Source: Azospirillum humicireducens
Lineage (GTDB): Bacteria; Pseudomonadota; Alphaproteobacteria; Azospirillales; Azospirillaceae
Length of the DNA stretch: 64,000 nt
Direction of reading: 5' to 3'
NCBI RefSeq assembly: GCF_001639105.2
Contig: NZ_CP028903.1
Coordinates: 93,269-157,268, forward strand
Within the stretch, counting starts at the first letter, position 1, and every line of letters starts with the position of its first letter. The notes below the pieces were generated by a model. It had not been told where the DNA came from, did no database searches, and was given only the letters and a program-made list of their open reading frames with translations. Shown piece after piece: positions 41,696 through 51,126 of this stretch. Position numbers and translations under genes: made by a program.

Positions 41696-43066
41696 TCACT
41701 CCTCCTCCAGCAGCGCACGGACCGGAACCGGCCGGACCGGGGCTTGCGCACGCAGGCGCCCCACGTCTCCGGTATGGGCGAGCCCGCCGGAGGCCGCGAT
41801 CAGGTCGGCCGCCGCAAGCTGGCAATAGCGGCCCTGGCACCGCCCCATCCCTGCACGGCCCAGGGACTTCACCCGGTTGGCCTCCGGCCCGCCATAGGCC
41901 GCGGTTTCGCGCACCGCACCGGCGGTGATCCCCTCGCAACGGCACAGGATCGCATCGTCGGGCAATGCCCGCACCTGATCGGCCGGCCAGGGGAAGGCAC
42001 GGGCGATACCGCGCGCGAAGCGCTCCAGCCGGTCGAGCCGCTTCAGGTCGGCCGAGATGTCCGGCGCCGGCAGTCCCAGATCGGACAGGCTGGCCGCCGC
42101 GGCAAGCCTGCCGGCGACTTCCGCCCCGTCGGCGCCCAGCAGACGCAGGCCATCGCCGGCCAGATAGACGCCGTCCCCGGCGCGGCCCATGCGGTCGGCA
42201 TGGGGCAACCACTGCGCCCATGTCGCGTCATAGTCGAACCGGCAGCCGGCGAGATCGGCAAGCTGGCTTTCCGCCTTCAGATGCCAGCCCAGCCCGACCG
42301 TGTCGCACAGTGTCCGCCGCGCCCGTCCGCCGGCATCCGTCCAGCGAACCGCAGTCACCCCCGTCTCCGTCGCCTCGATGCCCTCCAGTGCGATTCCGGC
42401 ATGGTAAAGCCGCCCCAGCCGCGCCCGCATCGCCAGCCCTTGCAGGGCGAAGGACGGGCGGACGGCAAGGTCGGCGAAGGCGGCGATCTGGCCGCGCATG
42501 CCCGCGGTGTCGAGGACCGCCGCGATCTCCGCCCCCGCCTTCAGCAATTGCGTCGCCAGCAGGGTCAGCAGCGGCCCCGACCCGGCCAGCAGGATCCGCC
42601 GCCCCATCGCCACGCCTTGGGCCTTCAGCGCGATCTGCATCGCGCCCAGGCTGTAGACACCGGGCGACTGCCAGCCCGGCACCGGGGCGAGGCGGTCGGT
42701 CGCCCCGGTCGCCAGGATCAGCCGGTCATAGCGGATCCGGCGGCTCCCACCGTCGCCCACCGCGTGCAGTGTCCCGTCTGCCAATGCCACGACCGAATGG
42801 CGCGGCAGATGGACCACCCGACCGGTTGAAACCAGCCCGTCGAAGGCGGTGTGCAGCGCCACCGCCTTGCCGGCCTGCGAGCCATAGAGGGTCGCCGGCG
42901 GACGGGTGAAGCCGGCGGGCGGACGGCGGTAGATCTGTCCGCCGGCCCGCGCGCCCTCGTCGATCACCGTCGGGCGCAACCCGGCCGCCGCCAGCGTTTC
43001 CGCCGCACGGATGCCGGCGGGCCCCGCCCCCACGATCACCACTTGCGGTTCGTTCGCGGTCGTCAT
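41696..43066 (-). CDS. FAD/NAD(P)-dependent oxidoreductase, OoxA/HcnB-like alpha subunit
   Basis: The 456-residue protein starts with a Rossmann FAD site (VVIVGAGPAGIRAAETLAAAG), has a second nucleotide site (RRILLAGSGPLLTLLA) and ends with a BFD-type iron-sulfur region (CRCEGITAGAV, then CQGRYCQ). It is the alpha subunit of OoxABC/HcnABC or heterotrimeric proline/amine dehydrogenases. The small [2Fe-2S] subunit overlaps it by 4 bases and the FAD subunit is at 47700. Substrate is unknown; sarcosine is a reasonable guess because nothing else in the window oxidises it. Confidence 0.85.
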   Translation of the reverse strand: MTTANEPQVVIVGAGPAGIRAAETLAAAGLRPTVIDEGARAGGQIYRRPPAGFTRPPATLYGSQAGKAVALHTAFDGLVSTGRVVHLPRHSVVALADGTLHAVGDGGSRRIRYDRLILATGATDRLAPVPGWQSPGVYSLGAMQIALKAQGVAMGRRILLAGSGPLLTLLATQLLKAGAEIAAVLDTAGMRGQIAAFADLAVRPSFALQGLAMRARLGRLYHAGIALEGIEATETGVTAVRWTDAGGRARRTLCDTVGLGWHLKAESQLADLAGCRFDYDATWAQWLPHADRMGRAGDGVYLAGDGLRLLGADGAEVAGRLAAAASLSDLGLPAPDISADLKRLDRLERFARGIARAFPWPADQVRALPDDAILCRCEGITAGAVRETAAYGGPEANRVKSLGRAGMGRCQGRYCQLAAADLIAASGGLAHTGDVGRLRAQAPVRPVPVRALLEEE

Positions 43067-43392
43067 GTCCAATCCTCCCGCGTCCGGGTCAGCAACCGCA
43101 TGCCGTCGGCAACAGGGGTGGAACAGGCGCGGATGCGCGCACCCTGTTCCTGCCAGATCCAGCAATCCTGGCAAGCCCCCATCAGACAGAAGCCGGCACG
43201 CTGCTCCGGACCGAACTCCGCCTGCCGCAGCGCCGGGAGGTTGGTGAGGATTGCCGTCAGCACCGTATCGCCAGACAGGGCCTTGCGCTCCACCCCATCC
43301 AGCAGGAAGCGGACCGGCTCCCGCCCCGTCTCGGCCAGTCTGACCAGCCGGCCGCCGGGGGCCGGTGGGGCGCCGAACGCCGTCCCGCTCAT
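43063..43392 (-). CDS. (2Fe-2S)-binding small subunit of amine oxidoreductase
   Basis: The 109-residue ferredoxin-like protein carries CLMGACQDCW with a further Cys about a dozen residues on (RACST), the plant-type [2Fe-2S] pattern seen in HcnA/OoxC and the N-terminus of sarcosine oxidase alpha. The start at 43392 is set by an ATGA overlap with hyuB, and its stop overlaps the alpha-subunit start. It bridges electrons between the two FAD subunits. Confidence 0.85.
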   Translation of the reverse strand: MSGTAFGAPPAPGGRLVRLAETGREPVRFLLDGVERKALSGDTVLTAILTNLPALRQAEFGPEQRAGFCLMGACQDCWIWQEQGARIRACSTPVADGMRLLTRTREDWT

Positions 43393-45392
43393 TCCGCCGC
43401 CTCCCGCACCGCGGCTTTCGGGCGCGGCATCTCGGGGAAGCGGGCATAGACCTCCTCCAGTGCCGCCTGCACCCCGTCGGCCCCGGCGCGGCCGGCCATG
43501 CGGTTGAAGATCTCCGTCTTGGCGAAGAAGCGCCAATGGATCGGCAGACCGTCCAGGGTCCGCGTCAGCAAATCATAGGCGTCCGGCGTCCATTGCCGCT
43601 CGTACCCCTCGCGCTCCGGTCCGAAATGGAAATGCGCGGTGGGAGCCTTGCGGTTCGCCCGCAGCCGGTCGGTCGCCTCGGCGTCGAGCATGCCCTCGCG
43701 GATGACGACGCCATACTCCCGCTCCGCCGCTTCCACGGAAACATAGCCGCGCGCCACATCCTGGACCACCCGCCACGCCTCGCGCGTGAACGGATCGCCC
43801 CGCCCGCCGCCGCCGGCCGAGCGGATGTCCAGCACGTCGCCCGGCTGCAGCACCGCTGTGTCGATGTTGCCCAGCCGCTTTTCCCCAGCCGTGCCGGGAT
43901 TGACCACCATGTCGGACAGCCCGGCCGCCCGGCCGCCCAGCACGCCCCAGGGGCGGAAGAAGCCGCGGTCGCGGTTGCGTGCGGTGATCCGGGTGTCGGG
44001 GGAGAAGACGCGGAAGGCCATGTGGGTGGCCAGCCCGCCGCGCCAGCGCCCTGCCCCGCCGCTGTCGGTGGCCAGACCGTAGCGGACGAACTCGACCGGG
44101 GTTTCAATCTCGGTGATCTCGATCGGCGTGTTCCTCAGATAGGCGGCGTCGGCACCCGACCCGTTGGTGCCGTCGCGGTGCGGCATGCCGCCGCCGCCGC
44201 CGACCACCGGATTCACCGCGGCGATGATGCGGTTGCCCGTCCGCTCGTCGGTGGTCATCACGTTGACGATGCAGTTGTTGCCGGCCGGCGCCGCCGGAAG
44301 CCGCTCCGGCACCGCCTGGGAGAAGGCGCCGAAAATCACCGAGCGCAGCCGCGCGCAGGTCAGCGACCGCATTCCCACCGCCGCCGGGAAGGTCGGGTTG
44401 AGGACCGTCCCTTCCGGCGCGATGCAGGTGAAGGGCCGGGTCAGGCCGGTGTTCAGCAGAATCTTCGGGTTGAGGGTGTAGAGGACGTAATAGACCCCGA
44501 CCAGCAGGATGGTGTGGCGGGGATCGCCGCCCGACGGCACGTTGAGCGAGGATGCCAGCTGCGGATCCGACCCGGTGAAGTCCAGGATCGCCTCGTCGCC
44601 CCGGATCCTCAGGGTCAGCTTCAGGCGGCAGGGGTTGGCGGCGACCGAATCCTCGTCGGCATAGTCGGCGAAGACCCACTCCCCGTCGGGCATGGCGCGC
44701 AGGATGTCGCGCGCCTGCGCCTCGGCATGATCCAGCAACGCGTCGACGCCGTCGAGGAAGGCGGCCTTGCCGAACTTCTCGACCATGGCGAGGATCTTGC
44801 GCTCGCCGGTGTTGAGCGCACCGACCAGCGCCTTGATGTCGCCGATGTTCAGGTCGGGCTTGCGGACGTTGGCGGTCATGATCCGCAGGATCTGCTCGTC
44901 GAACACCCCTTCGCGGACCAGCTTCATCGGCGGGAAGCGGATGCCTTCCTGATGGATTTCGGTCAGCGCCCGCGACAGCGAGGCCGGGACCGCGCCGCCC
45001 ATGTCGGTGTTGTGGATGTGCCCGCCGGTCCAGGCGATGATCTTTCCATCATGGAAGACCGGCTTCCACAGATGGGTGTCGGGGGCGTGGGTCGCCACGA
45101 AGCCGGAATAGGGATCGTTGGTGAAGGCGACGTCGCCGGGCCGGTACTCCTCGATCATGTCGATGGCGCGGCCATAGGTCAGGCCGGGATACCAGGTCGC
45201 CCCCAGCTCCATCGGCACGCCGAAGGTCTCGCCCCGTCGGTTCAGCAGCATGACGGTGAAATCCTCCGTCTCCTTGACGAAGGCGGAATGGGCGGTGCGC
45301 TGGAGCGTGTGGGCCATGTTCTCGGCCGCCGAGCGCGCGTGGTTCGCCAGAACCTGAAGCTTCATCTTATCGAAAGCAGGTCTATCGGACAC
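43389..45392 (-). CDS. hyuB: Hydantoinase B / oxoprolinase family subunit
   Basis: The 667-residue protein is the beta partner of ATP-dependent N-methylhydantoinase/5-oxoprolinase/acetone-carboxylase-type enzymes. Recognisable parts are GDVAFTNDPYSG, AWTGGHIHNTDMGG and the glycine-rich AVNPVVGGGGGMPHRDGTNG. It lies 6 bases after hyuA and is coupled to the amine oxidoreductase subunits, suggesting that its product is oxidised by them. Confidence 0.88.
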   Translation of the reverse strand: MSDRPAFDKMKLQVLANHARSAAENMAHTLQRTAHSAFVKETEDFTVMLLNRRGETFGVPMELGATWYPGLTYGRAIDMIEEYRPGDVAFTNDPYSGFVATHAPDTHLWKPVFHDGKIIAWTGGHIHNTDMGGAVPASLSRALTEIHQEGIRFPPMKLVREGVFDEQILRIMTANVRKPDLNIGDIKALVGALNTGERKILAMVEKFGKAAFLDGVDALLDHAEAQARDILRAMPDGEWVFADYADEDSVAANPCRLKLTLRIRGDEAILDFTGSDPQLASSLNVPSGGDPRHTILLVGVYYVLYTLNPKILLNTGLTRPFTCIAPEGTVLNPTFPAAVGMRSLTCARLRSVIFGAFSQAVPERLPAAPAGNNCIVNVMTTDERTGNRIIAAVNPVVGGGGGMPHRDGTNGSGADAAYLRNTPIEITEIETPVEFVRYGLATDSGGAGRWRGGLATHMAFRVFSPDTRITARNRDRGFFRPWGVLGGRAAGLSDMVVNPGTAGEKRLGNIDTAVLQPGDVLDIRSAGGGGRGDPFTREAWRVVQDVARGYVSVEAAEREYGVVIREGMLDAEATDRLRANRKAPTAHFHFGPEREGYERQWTPDAYDLLTRTLDGLPIHWRFFAKTEIFNRMAGRAGADGVQAALEEVYARFPEMPRPKAAVREAAE

Positions 45393-45398
45393 GGGCGA

Positions 45399-47471
45399 TC
45401 ACTCCGCAAAGGTCAGGTGGAGGTTGAGATGCGCGTCGACGCGGGCTTCGGCCCCGGCCGGAATGGCGAAGGTGGTGTCCTCTTGCGCGACGATGGCCGG
45501 TCCCTGGAACTGCGCGCCGGCCTGCAAATCCGCGCGGCGGTAGAGCCCGACCGGGGTCACGGCGCCGCCGGTGAAGACCGGGACGGTCCGCTCGGCCGAC
45601 GCGGCGCGCGGCTCGTCCTGTGCGGTGGGGAACTGCAGCGCCGGGCCGTTGCCGATGGCCGACAATCGCAGGTTGACGACCTCGATCCGCCCGTCCGGAT
45701 CGTCGAAATCGTAGAGCCGGGCATGCGCAGCGTGGAAGGCGGCGGCGATGGCGCCCGAGCTGGCGTTGGGGTCGTCGCCGTCCAGCCATTCGGAGCGCAG
45801 CGGCGTCTCGATCTCGTAGCTCTGGCCGGCATAGCGCATATCCGCGACGATCTTCAACTCGACCGCGCCGGAATGGCCCTGCGCGACGAGCCAGTCGCGA
45901 CCCTCCGCGCCCATCGCGGCGAACGCCTCGCGCAGCGTCGGTATCAGGCCAGGGGACAGTTCGGCGAACAGGGTGCGGACGAAATCGCCGCGCAGGTCGG
46001 CGACCAGCCCGCCCAGCGCCGAGACCACGCCCGGCCAGCGCGGCGCGACGACGCGCGGCATGCCCAGTTCGCGCGCCAGGAACACCCCCAGCATCGGCCC
46101 GCCGCCGCCGAAGGGCATCAGCGCGAAGTCCCGCACATCGACGCCGGCGCGCGCGGCCATCTTCTCGACCTCCGCGAACATCTCCGACACCGCGACGTCG
46201 AGGATGGCCTGGGCGGTGGCTTCCAGCGAACGGCCCAGCCGGTCGGCCAGCCGCCCCACCGCGGCGCGGGCGAGGTCGGCGTCCATCCGCAGCTGCCCAT
46301 AGGCCATCTGGCTGTGGCCGAGCCAGCCGCACACCACCATCGCGTCGGTCACCGTCGCCCAGTCGCCGCCGCGGCCATAGCAGGCCGGGCCGGGCGTCGA
46401 TCCGGCGGATTCGGGACCGACGCGCAGCACCCCCTGCCCGTCGACGCTGGCGATCGACCCGCCGCCGATGCCGATGGAGCTGACCGACACCGAGGGGATG
46501 TGCAGCGGAAACTCGCCAATCATCTCGCCGACGCCGAACTGGGCCTGGCCGTCGATGATCAGGGCGAAATCGGCCGAGGTGCCGCCGATGTCCAGCGTCA
46601 GGATGCGCGGCTCCCCCGCCTGCCGGGCCAGCCACGCAGCGCCGTTGACGCCGGAGGCGGCGCCGGACAGCAGCATGTGGACGCAGGCGCGCTTGCCCTC
46701 CGCCGCGTTCATCACCCCGCCGTTGGACTTGGTCAGAAGCGGGCGGGCGGGCACGTCGCGGCCGGCCAGCCGCTCCTCCAGCGCCGACAGATAGCCGGAG
46801 ATGCGGGGATGGACATAGGCGTTGAGGATCGCGGTCGTCGTCCGCTCATATTCGCGGATCACCGGCCAGACCTCGGCGGACGTGAAGACGAACAGCTCCG
46901 GAGCCAGCCGGGCGACCTCCGCCTTGACGGCGCTTTCGTGGGCGTCGTCGCGCCAGGAATGCAGGAAGGAGACGACGACGCCCATCGCCCCCTTGGCCTT
47001 GACCGCGGCGACGGCATCGGCGACGGCCGCCATGTCGGGGGCCTGCCGTTCGGTGCCGTCCGACCGCAGGCGGGCGGGAATGCCGAAGACCATGTCACGC
47101 GCCACCAGCTGGTCGGGGCGCGAGCAGAACAGAGAATAGGTGTCCGGCATGCGCAGCCGGGCGAGTTCGATCACATCCTCGAACCCGGCATTGGTCAGCA
47201 GCGCGAGCGGCGCGCCCTTGCGTTGGATGACGGTGTTCATCCCGACCGTCGTGCCGTGCACGAAGCGGGTGACGGTGCGCGGATCCATCCCCTCGCGCTC
47301 GGCCAGCAGGGTCAGGCCGGTCATCAGCTCCGCGCCGGGATCGTCCGGCGTCGTCAGCACCTTCAGCGACGCCACCCGGCCCGACCGGGTCTCCAGCGCG
47401 CAGAAATCGATGAAGGTTCCGCCGATGTCGACGCCGACCTTCCAATCGGCCTCACGCATGCCCCCGTCCAT
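45399..47471 (-). CDS. hyuA: Hydantoinase A / oxoprolinase family subunit
   Basis: The 690-residue ATPase subunit has the actin-like phosphate site VGVDIGGTFIDFCALE at its N-terminus and GEPRILTLDIGGTSADFALI in the middle. It opens a ring amide at the cost of ATP together with HyuB. The start at 47471 follows GGAAGGGAG; the open frame to 47591 is not supported. It is divergent from the FAD-subunit gene at 47700 across a promoter region with two dyads. N-methylhydantoin, hydantoin or 5-oxoproline are all possible substrates. Confidence 0.88.
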   Translation of the reverse strand: MDGGMREADWKVGVDIGGTFIDFCALETRSGRVASLKVLTTPDDPGAELMTGLTLLAEREGMDPRTVTRFVHGTTVGMNTVIQRKGAPLALLTNAGFEDVIELARLRMPDTYSLFCSRPDQLVARDMVFGIPARLRSDGTERQAPDMAAVADAVAAVKAKGAMGVVVSFLHSWRDDAHESAVKAEVARLAPELFVFTSAEVWPVIREYERTTTAILNAYVHPRISGYLSALEERLAGRDVPARPLLTKSNGGVMNAAEGKRACVHMLLSGAASGVNGAAWLARQAGEPRILTLDIGGTSADFALIIDGQAQFGVGEMIGEFPLHIPSVSVSSIGIGGGSIASVDGQGVLRVGPESAGSTPGPACYGRGGDWATVTDAMVVCGWLGHSQMAYGQLRMDADLARAAVGRLADRLGRSLEATAQAILDVAVSEMFAEVEKMAARAGVDVRDFALMPFGGGGPMLGVFLARELGMPRVVAPRWPGVVSALGGLVADLRGDFVRTLFAELSPGLIPTLREAFAAMGAEGRDWLVAQGHSGAVELKIVADMRYAGQSYEIETPLRSEWLDGDDPNASSGAIAAAFHAAHARLYDFDDPDGRIEVVNLRLSAIGNGPALQFPTAQDEPRAASAERTVPVFTGGAVTPVGLYRRADLQAGAQFQGPAIVAQEDTTFAIPAGAEARVDAHLNLHLTFAE

Positions 47472-47559
47472 CTTCGCTCCCTTCCGCAAGTCAGCCTGTT
47501 CTGGGCAGAAGGCTGGCATGGCGGGGCGAGTGCGGTCTAAGACCCAATGGACGCGAACG

Positions 47560-47608
47560 CATAAGGCGGACTTATGAAGCGCGGCTCCCATAGCCCGGCC
47601 TTATGGGA
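47560..47608. promoter_or_regulatory. Two dyads in the hyuA/ooxB divergent promoter
   Basis: CATAAG-N5-CTTATG (47560-47576) and TCCCATA-N9-TATGGGA (47586-47608) lie side by side in the 228-bp divergent interval. Short interrupted dyads of this kind are typical operators for LysR-type or similar dimeric regulators, but no regulator gene adjoins them in the window. Confidence 0.5.
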
Positions 47609-47699
47609 TCCTGCCCAACCGGTCTTTGACCCGTCCGCCGACCGTGGGCAGCCTGCCCGATGGGGCGGAGCCGCATCCGCCCGCATGGGGGAGAGGTCG

Positions 47700-48833
47700 A
47701 TGAGGGTTATCGTGCTGGGCGGCGGGTTGATGGGATCGGCCGCCGCCTTCTTCCTGGCCCGGCGCGGCCTGAGCGTCACGCTGCTGGAGCGCAACCGCGT
47801 CGGCACGGGCGCCACGGTCGCGTCCTTCGGCAACATCCGCCGCACCGGGCGCTATCTGCCGCAGTTGCCGCTCGCCCACCGCTCGCGGGCATTGTGGGGC
47901 GAGGCGGAGCGGCTGCTGGGCCGGGATGTGGAGTTCCGCGCCACCGGGCATCTGCGGCTGGTGTTCGACGAGGACGGTCTGGCCGACATGCGCCGCTTCA
48001 TCGCCGACGCGCGGCCCTGGGGGCTGGAGCTGGAGGAGCTGTCGTCGCCGGAGATCCGCCGCCGCTTCCCCGGACTGGGGCCGGGCGCCATCGCCGCCTC
48101 CTTCTCACCGCAGGACGGCAGCGGCAATCCGCGCCTGATCGCACCGGCCTTCGCCGACGCCGCCCGACGCCTGGGCGCCGGGATCGTCGAGGACTGCGGA
48201 CCGGTGGAGGTGTCAGCCACCGCGTCGGGCTTCGAAGCGGTGACGAAACAGGGTCGTTTCACCGCCGACTGCCTGCTGAACGCCGCCGGCGCCTGGGGTG
48301 CCCGCGTCGCCGCCGGTTTCGGAGAGCCCGTGCCGATGTCGGCCCATGGGCCGCAGATGGGCGTCACCGAACCGCTGCCGCACCGGATCCTGCCGGTGGT
48401 GGGGATGTGGTCGCGGGCTGGCGGGGACGGCTATCTGCGGCAGGTGGAACGGGGCAACATCATCTTCGGCGGCGCCGCCGAGCGTGTGCCGGTGGCGCTC
48501 GATCCCGGCCATGCCAGGGCGGACCCGGCGCGGCTGCCCGGACAATTGCGGGGGCTGGTCCGGCTGCTGCCGGCCATCGCCGATGTCGCGGTGATCCGCA
48601 CCTGGTCGGGTTGCGAGGGCTATGTTGCCGACAAGCTGCCGGTGATGGGGCCGTCGGCGACGACGCCCGGCCTGTTCCATGCCTTCGGCTTCAGCGGCCA
48701 CGGGTTCCAGCTCGGACCCGGCGTCGGCGACGTGATGGCGGAACTCATCGCCACCGGGCGCACCGAAACGCCGCTGCATGATTTCCGCATCGACCGCTTC
48801 CAGGCCGCCAGCCAGCCGGCCAGCCGGCCCTGA
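47700..48833 (+). CDS. FAD-dependent amine oxidoreductase, OoxB/sarcosine-oxidase-beta-like
   Basis: The 377-residue DAO-family protein has the N-terminal FAD site VIVLGGGLMGSAAAFFLARRG and a C-terminal FSGHGFQLGPGVGD segment typical of the glycine/sarcosine oxidase fold. With the alpha (41696) and small (43063) subunits it should form a heteromeric OoxABC/HcnABC-like dehydrogenase. ATG 47700 follows GGGGGAGAGG. It ends just before a strong hairpin terminator. Confidence 0.85.
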   Translation: MRVIVLGGGLMGSAAAFFLARRGLSVTLLERNRVGTGATVASFGNIRRTGRYLPQLPLAHRSRALWGEAERLLGRDVEFRATGHLRLVFDEDGLADMRRFIADARPWGLELEELSSPEIRRRFPGLGPGAIAASFSPQDGSGNPRLIAPAFADAARRLGAGIVEDCGPVEVSATASGFEAVTKQGRFTADCLLNAAGAWGARVAAGFGEPVPMSAHGPQMGVTEPLPHRILPVVGMWSRAGGDGYLRQVERGNIIFGGAAERVPVALDPGHARADPARLPGQLRGLVRLLPAIADVAVIRTWSGCEGYVADKLPVMGPSATTPGLFHAFGFSGHGFQLGPGVGDVMAELIATGRTETPLHDFRIDRFQAASQPASRP

Positions 48834-48838
48834 CATGC

Positions 48839-48876
48839 GAACCGCGGCCCGCCGATCGACCGGCGGGCCGCGGTTC
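48839..48876. terminator. Strong bidirectional hairpin after the FAD-subunit gene
   Basis: A 16-bp perfect stem (48839-48854 and 48861-48876, core CGGCCCGCCG) with a 6-base loop lies between the convergent FAD-subunit and exporter genes, 5 bases after one stop and 7 bases before the other. There is no T-run, but the stem alone is long and GC-rich. Confidence 0.75.
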
Positions 48877-48883
48877 GGGGGCT

Positions 48884-49861
48884 TCAGCTTGCGGATTCCA
48901 GCGCTTCAGACCGGGCGGTGAAACGGGCCGACAGGGGAATGACCAGCGCAGAGGCGGCGATCACGAAGGCTCCAGCCAGACTGACCGGGGATGGCAGCAG
49001 GCCGAAGATGACCGCGTCGAGGATCAGCGCCCACAGCATGGCGGTGTAATCGAACGGCGCCTGGGTGGAAACCGAAGCGCGGGCCATCGCCTCTGTCATC
49101 GTTATGTGCGCCAACCCGCCCGAGATGCCTGCCGCGACGAGATAGGCCAGCGCATGGCCGGTCGGGGTGATCCATCCGAACGGCCAACTCGCCAGACCGC
49201 CGAGCGCGCAGAGGACGGCGAAGTAGAAGGCAATGGTTCCCGGCGCCTCGGTCGCGGTCAGCGTCTTGATCTCGACCCGTCCGGCAGCGGTGGCGACCGC
49301 CATGGCCAGCCCGGCAGCCACCCCGATGATGGTGTCGTGATCCAGCCTCGGCCCATCGAAGGCGGGTGCCAGCATCAGGACCACCCCGGCGAAACCGGTC
49401 AGCGCCGCGCCGATGGCCACGGCGCCCGGCCGTTCCCGCAGGAACAGCATGGCGGCCGGCACCGCGAGCAGCGGAGCCAGAAAGCCCAGCGCCGTCGCCA
49501 GCGCCAGCGGCAGATAGGCCAACGAAATGAAGGACAGCACCATCGCCGCGCCACCATACAGGTTGCGCTTCATATGGCCGATCGGCTGCCGCGTCTTCAG
49601 GGCCTTGGGGAATTGCCGGCGCCACATCAGATAGGCGACGATCGGCGGCAGGGCGAAGGCGCTGCGGTAGAAAACGATCTGTCCGATCGGCGCCTCGACG
49701 GTCGCCAGACGGACGAACAACGACATCACAACGAACAACCCGGCCGACAGCAGCCGAAGCATCACTCCGCTGCGCACGCCGGGCGGAGAAGGTTCGGGCA
49801 TAAGGTCCGGCATGGGGGCAGCGTGAGAGCCGGCGGAGGAGTCCGGCGTCTTTCCCGGCAT
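48884..49861 (-). CDS. EamA/DMT-family membrane transporter
   Basis: The 325-residue protein has about ten hydrophobic helices in two EamA halves. DMT exporters expel amino acids or metabolites; the substrate here is unknown. AAGGA lies 9 bases before the ATG at 49861. It is 35 bases after the double GNAT gene on the same strand and probably cotranscribed with it. Confidence 0.85.
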   Translation of the reverse strand: MPGKTPDSSAGSHAAPMPDLMPEPSPPGVRSGVMLRLLSAGLFVVMSLFVRLATVEAPIGQIVFYRSAFALPPIVAYLMWRRQFPKALKTRQPIGHMKRNLYGGAAMVLSFISLAYLPLALATALGFLAPLLAVPAAMLFLRERPGAVAIGAALTGFAGVVLMLAPAFDGPRLDHDTIIGVAAGLAMAVATAAGRVEIKTLTATEAPGTIAFYFAVLCALGGLASWPFGWITPTGHALAYLVAAGISGGLAHITMTEAMARASVSTQAPFDYTAMLWALILDAVIFGLLPSPVSLAGAFVIAASALVIPLSARFTARSEALESAS

Positions 49862-49896
49862 GATCGGCGCATCCTTTTAATGAAGCCGGTGGCGGC

Positions 49897-50820
49897 TCAA
49901 CCCAGGGCGTGGGAGGCGAGTGCGTAGGTAACGGGATGGTCCGGCGACCGCGTCGCCGGGTCGGTCAGCGGGGCGCCCAGCGACATGGACAGCACCGTAT
50001 CGAAGACCCGCAAGCCCGAGCGGGCAAGGAACAGCGGAAAGATCCCTTCGTCCAGATGGGTGTCCAGACGCAGGAAGCGGCCGTCATGCTCATCGACATG
50101 GGGGTGAACCACGGCGACCGCGTCCTCGTCCAGTCCGGCGACCACCGGACCGACGACATGACCGCGGCCGAACGGACGGCAGAGGGCGAAGGCGACCAGG
50201 GCGCCGTCCCGCTCCAGCCCATAGCCGACCGACTGTTCGAACAGCCGCGCGATCAGCCCGGCGCGCGAGGTCCCGAACGCGCGTTCGTCCAGCGCCGTCA
50301 CCGCCGCCAGATCCGCCGCCTCCAGGCGCCGCACCGGCTCCGCGGAAGGGGGCCGGTCGCCGCGCCGCGCCTGGCCCTGGCACTGGAACACGGTCCGGTG
50401 GCCGATGAAGCCGAGTGAGCGGTAGAGCGCCAGCGCCGCGCGGGTGGCGTTGAGCCGGTAGGTCCGGCCCGCCGTCGCCGACAGCACCCGCTTCATCAAC
50501 CATTCGCCGACACCCAGCGATTGCAGCCGGGGCGAGGTGATGACCATGCCGATGGTCGCGAATTCGTCGCCATGGGGGAACCACATCGCCGACCCCAGGA
50601 CGCGGTCGATTTCGTCCAGCGCGACGAAGCCGTGCCCGACCTCGCGCGCGAACTGCCAATCCTCCGCACGATGCGGCCAGCCGACCGAGATCGACAGCGC
50701 CTGCAGGCGCTCAAGGTCGATATCGGCGACGTCGGCCACGCGCACGTCGAAGGCGTCGACCATCAGGGATGGCGGTAACGCACCATCCGCCGAACCATCC
50801 TTCCCCCCCAGTTCGCTCAA
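49897..50820 (-). CDS. Two-domain GNAT acetyltransferase
   Basis: The protein has an N-terminal GNAT domain (FATIGMVITSPRLQSLGVGEW acetyl-CoA region, in part) and a second acetyltransferase-like domain with GRGHVVGPVVA. It is paralogous to the gene at 60102-60971, sharing WPHRxEDW, the GPVVA segment and the SHALG/SQALG end. The TTG at 50820 is preceded by GAGGAGG and is my preferred start (307 residues); ATG 50763 is the alternative. Substrate unknown, perhaps an amine or amino acid of the adjoining catabolic set. Confidence 0.8.
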   Translation of the reverse strand: MSELGGKDGSADGALPPSLMVDAFDVRVADVADIDLERLQALSISVGWPHRAEDWQFAREVGHGFVALDEIDRVLGSAMWFPHGDEFATIGMVITSPRLQSLGVGEWLMKRVLSATAGRTYRLNATRAALALYRSLGFIGHRTVFQCQGQARRGDRPPSAEPVRRLEAADLAAVTALDERAFGTSRAGLIARLFEQSVGYGLERDGALVAFALCRPFGRGHVVGPVVAGLDEDAVAVVHPHVDEHDGRFLRLDTHLDEGIFPLFLARSGLRVFDTVLSMSLGAPLTDPATRSPDHPVTYALASHALG

Positions 50821-51126
50821 AGCGTCCTCCTCCTCGGAGTTTCCATACCGGGAGGCGGCGCTCCCATGGCGCAACCGACATGCCCGAGCCCCCAACCGGT
50901 TCCCGAGAGTACCGGGGCAACCGCCGCACAAATCACCGCAATGCGCCGGCCCTGCACAACAATCCTCTAAATCCCCTGGTCATTCAGCATGGAATGGAGC
51001 GCACGCCCGCTAAGATCGTAACTGTCGCAGCCATCAAGGCCGCCGCCCCTCTCCGCACACCGCAGCGAACCCGAAAACGACTCCTCAGCGCCCGTGGCGC
51101 GCAGCATGGGACAAGGTGAGGCCGCC
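50821..51126. promoter_or_regulatory. 306-bp divergent region between the GNAT and deacetylase genes
   Basis: No gene is supported here. It must carry the promoters of the minus-strand GNAT/exporter pair and of the plus-strand catabolic run starting at 51127. It is somewhat richer in A+T around 50950-51000. No clear dyad or sigma hexamers were identified. Confidence 0.35.

Noticed and set aside
43365..47540. 1391-codon plus-strand frame across hyuB and hyuA
   Set aside because: Antisense shadow of two strongly recognisable hydantoinase genes; no family resemblance of its own.
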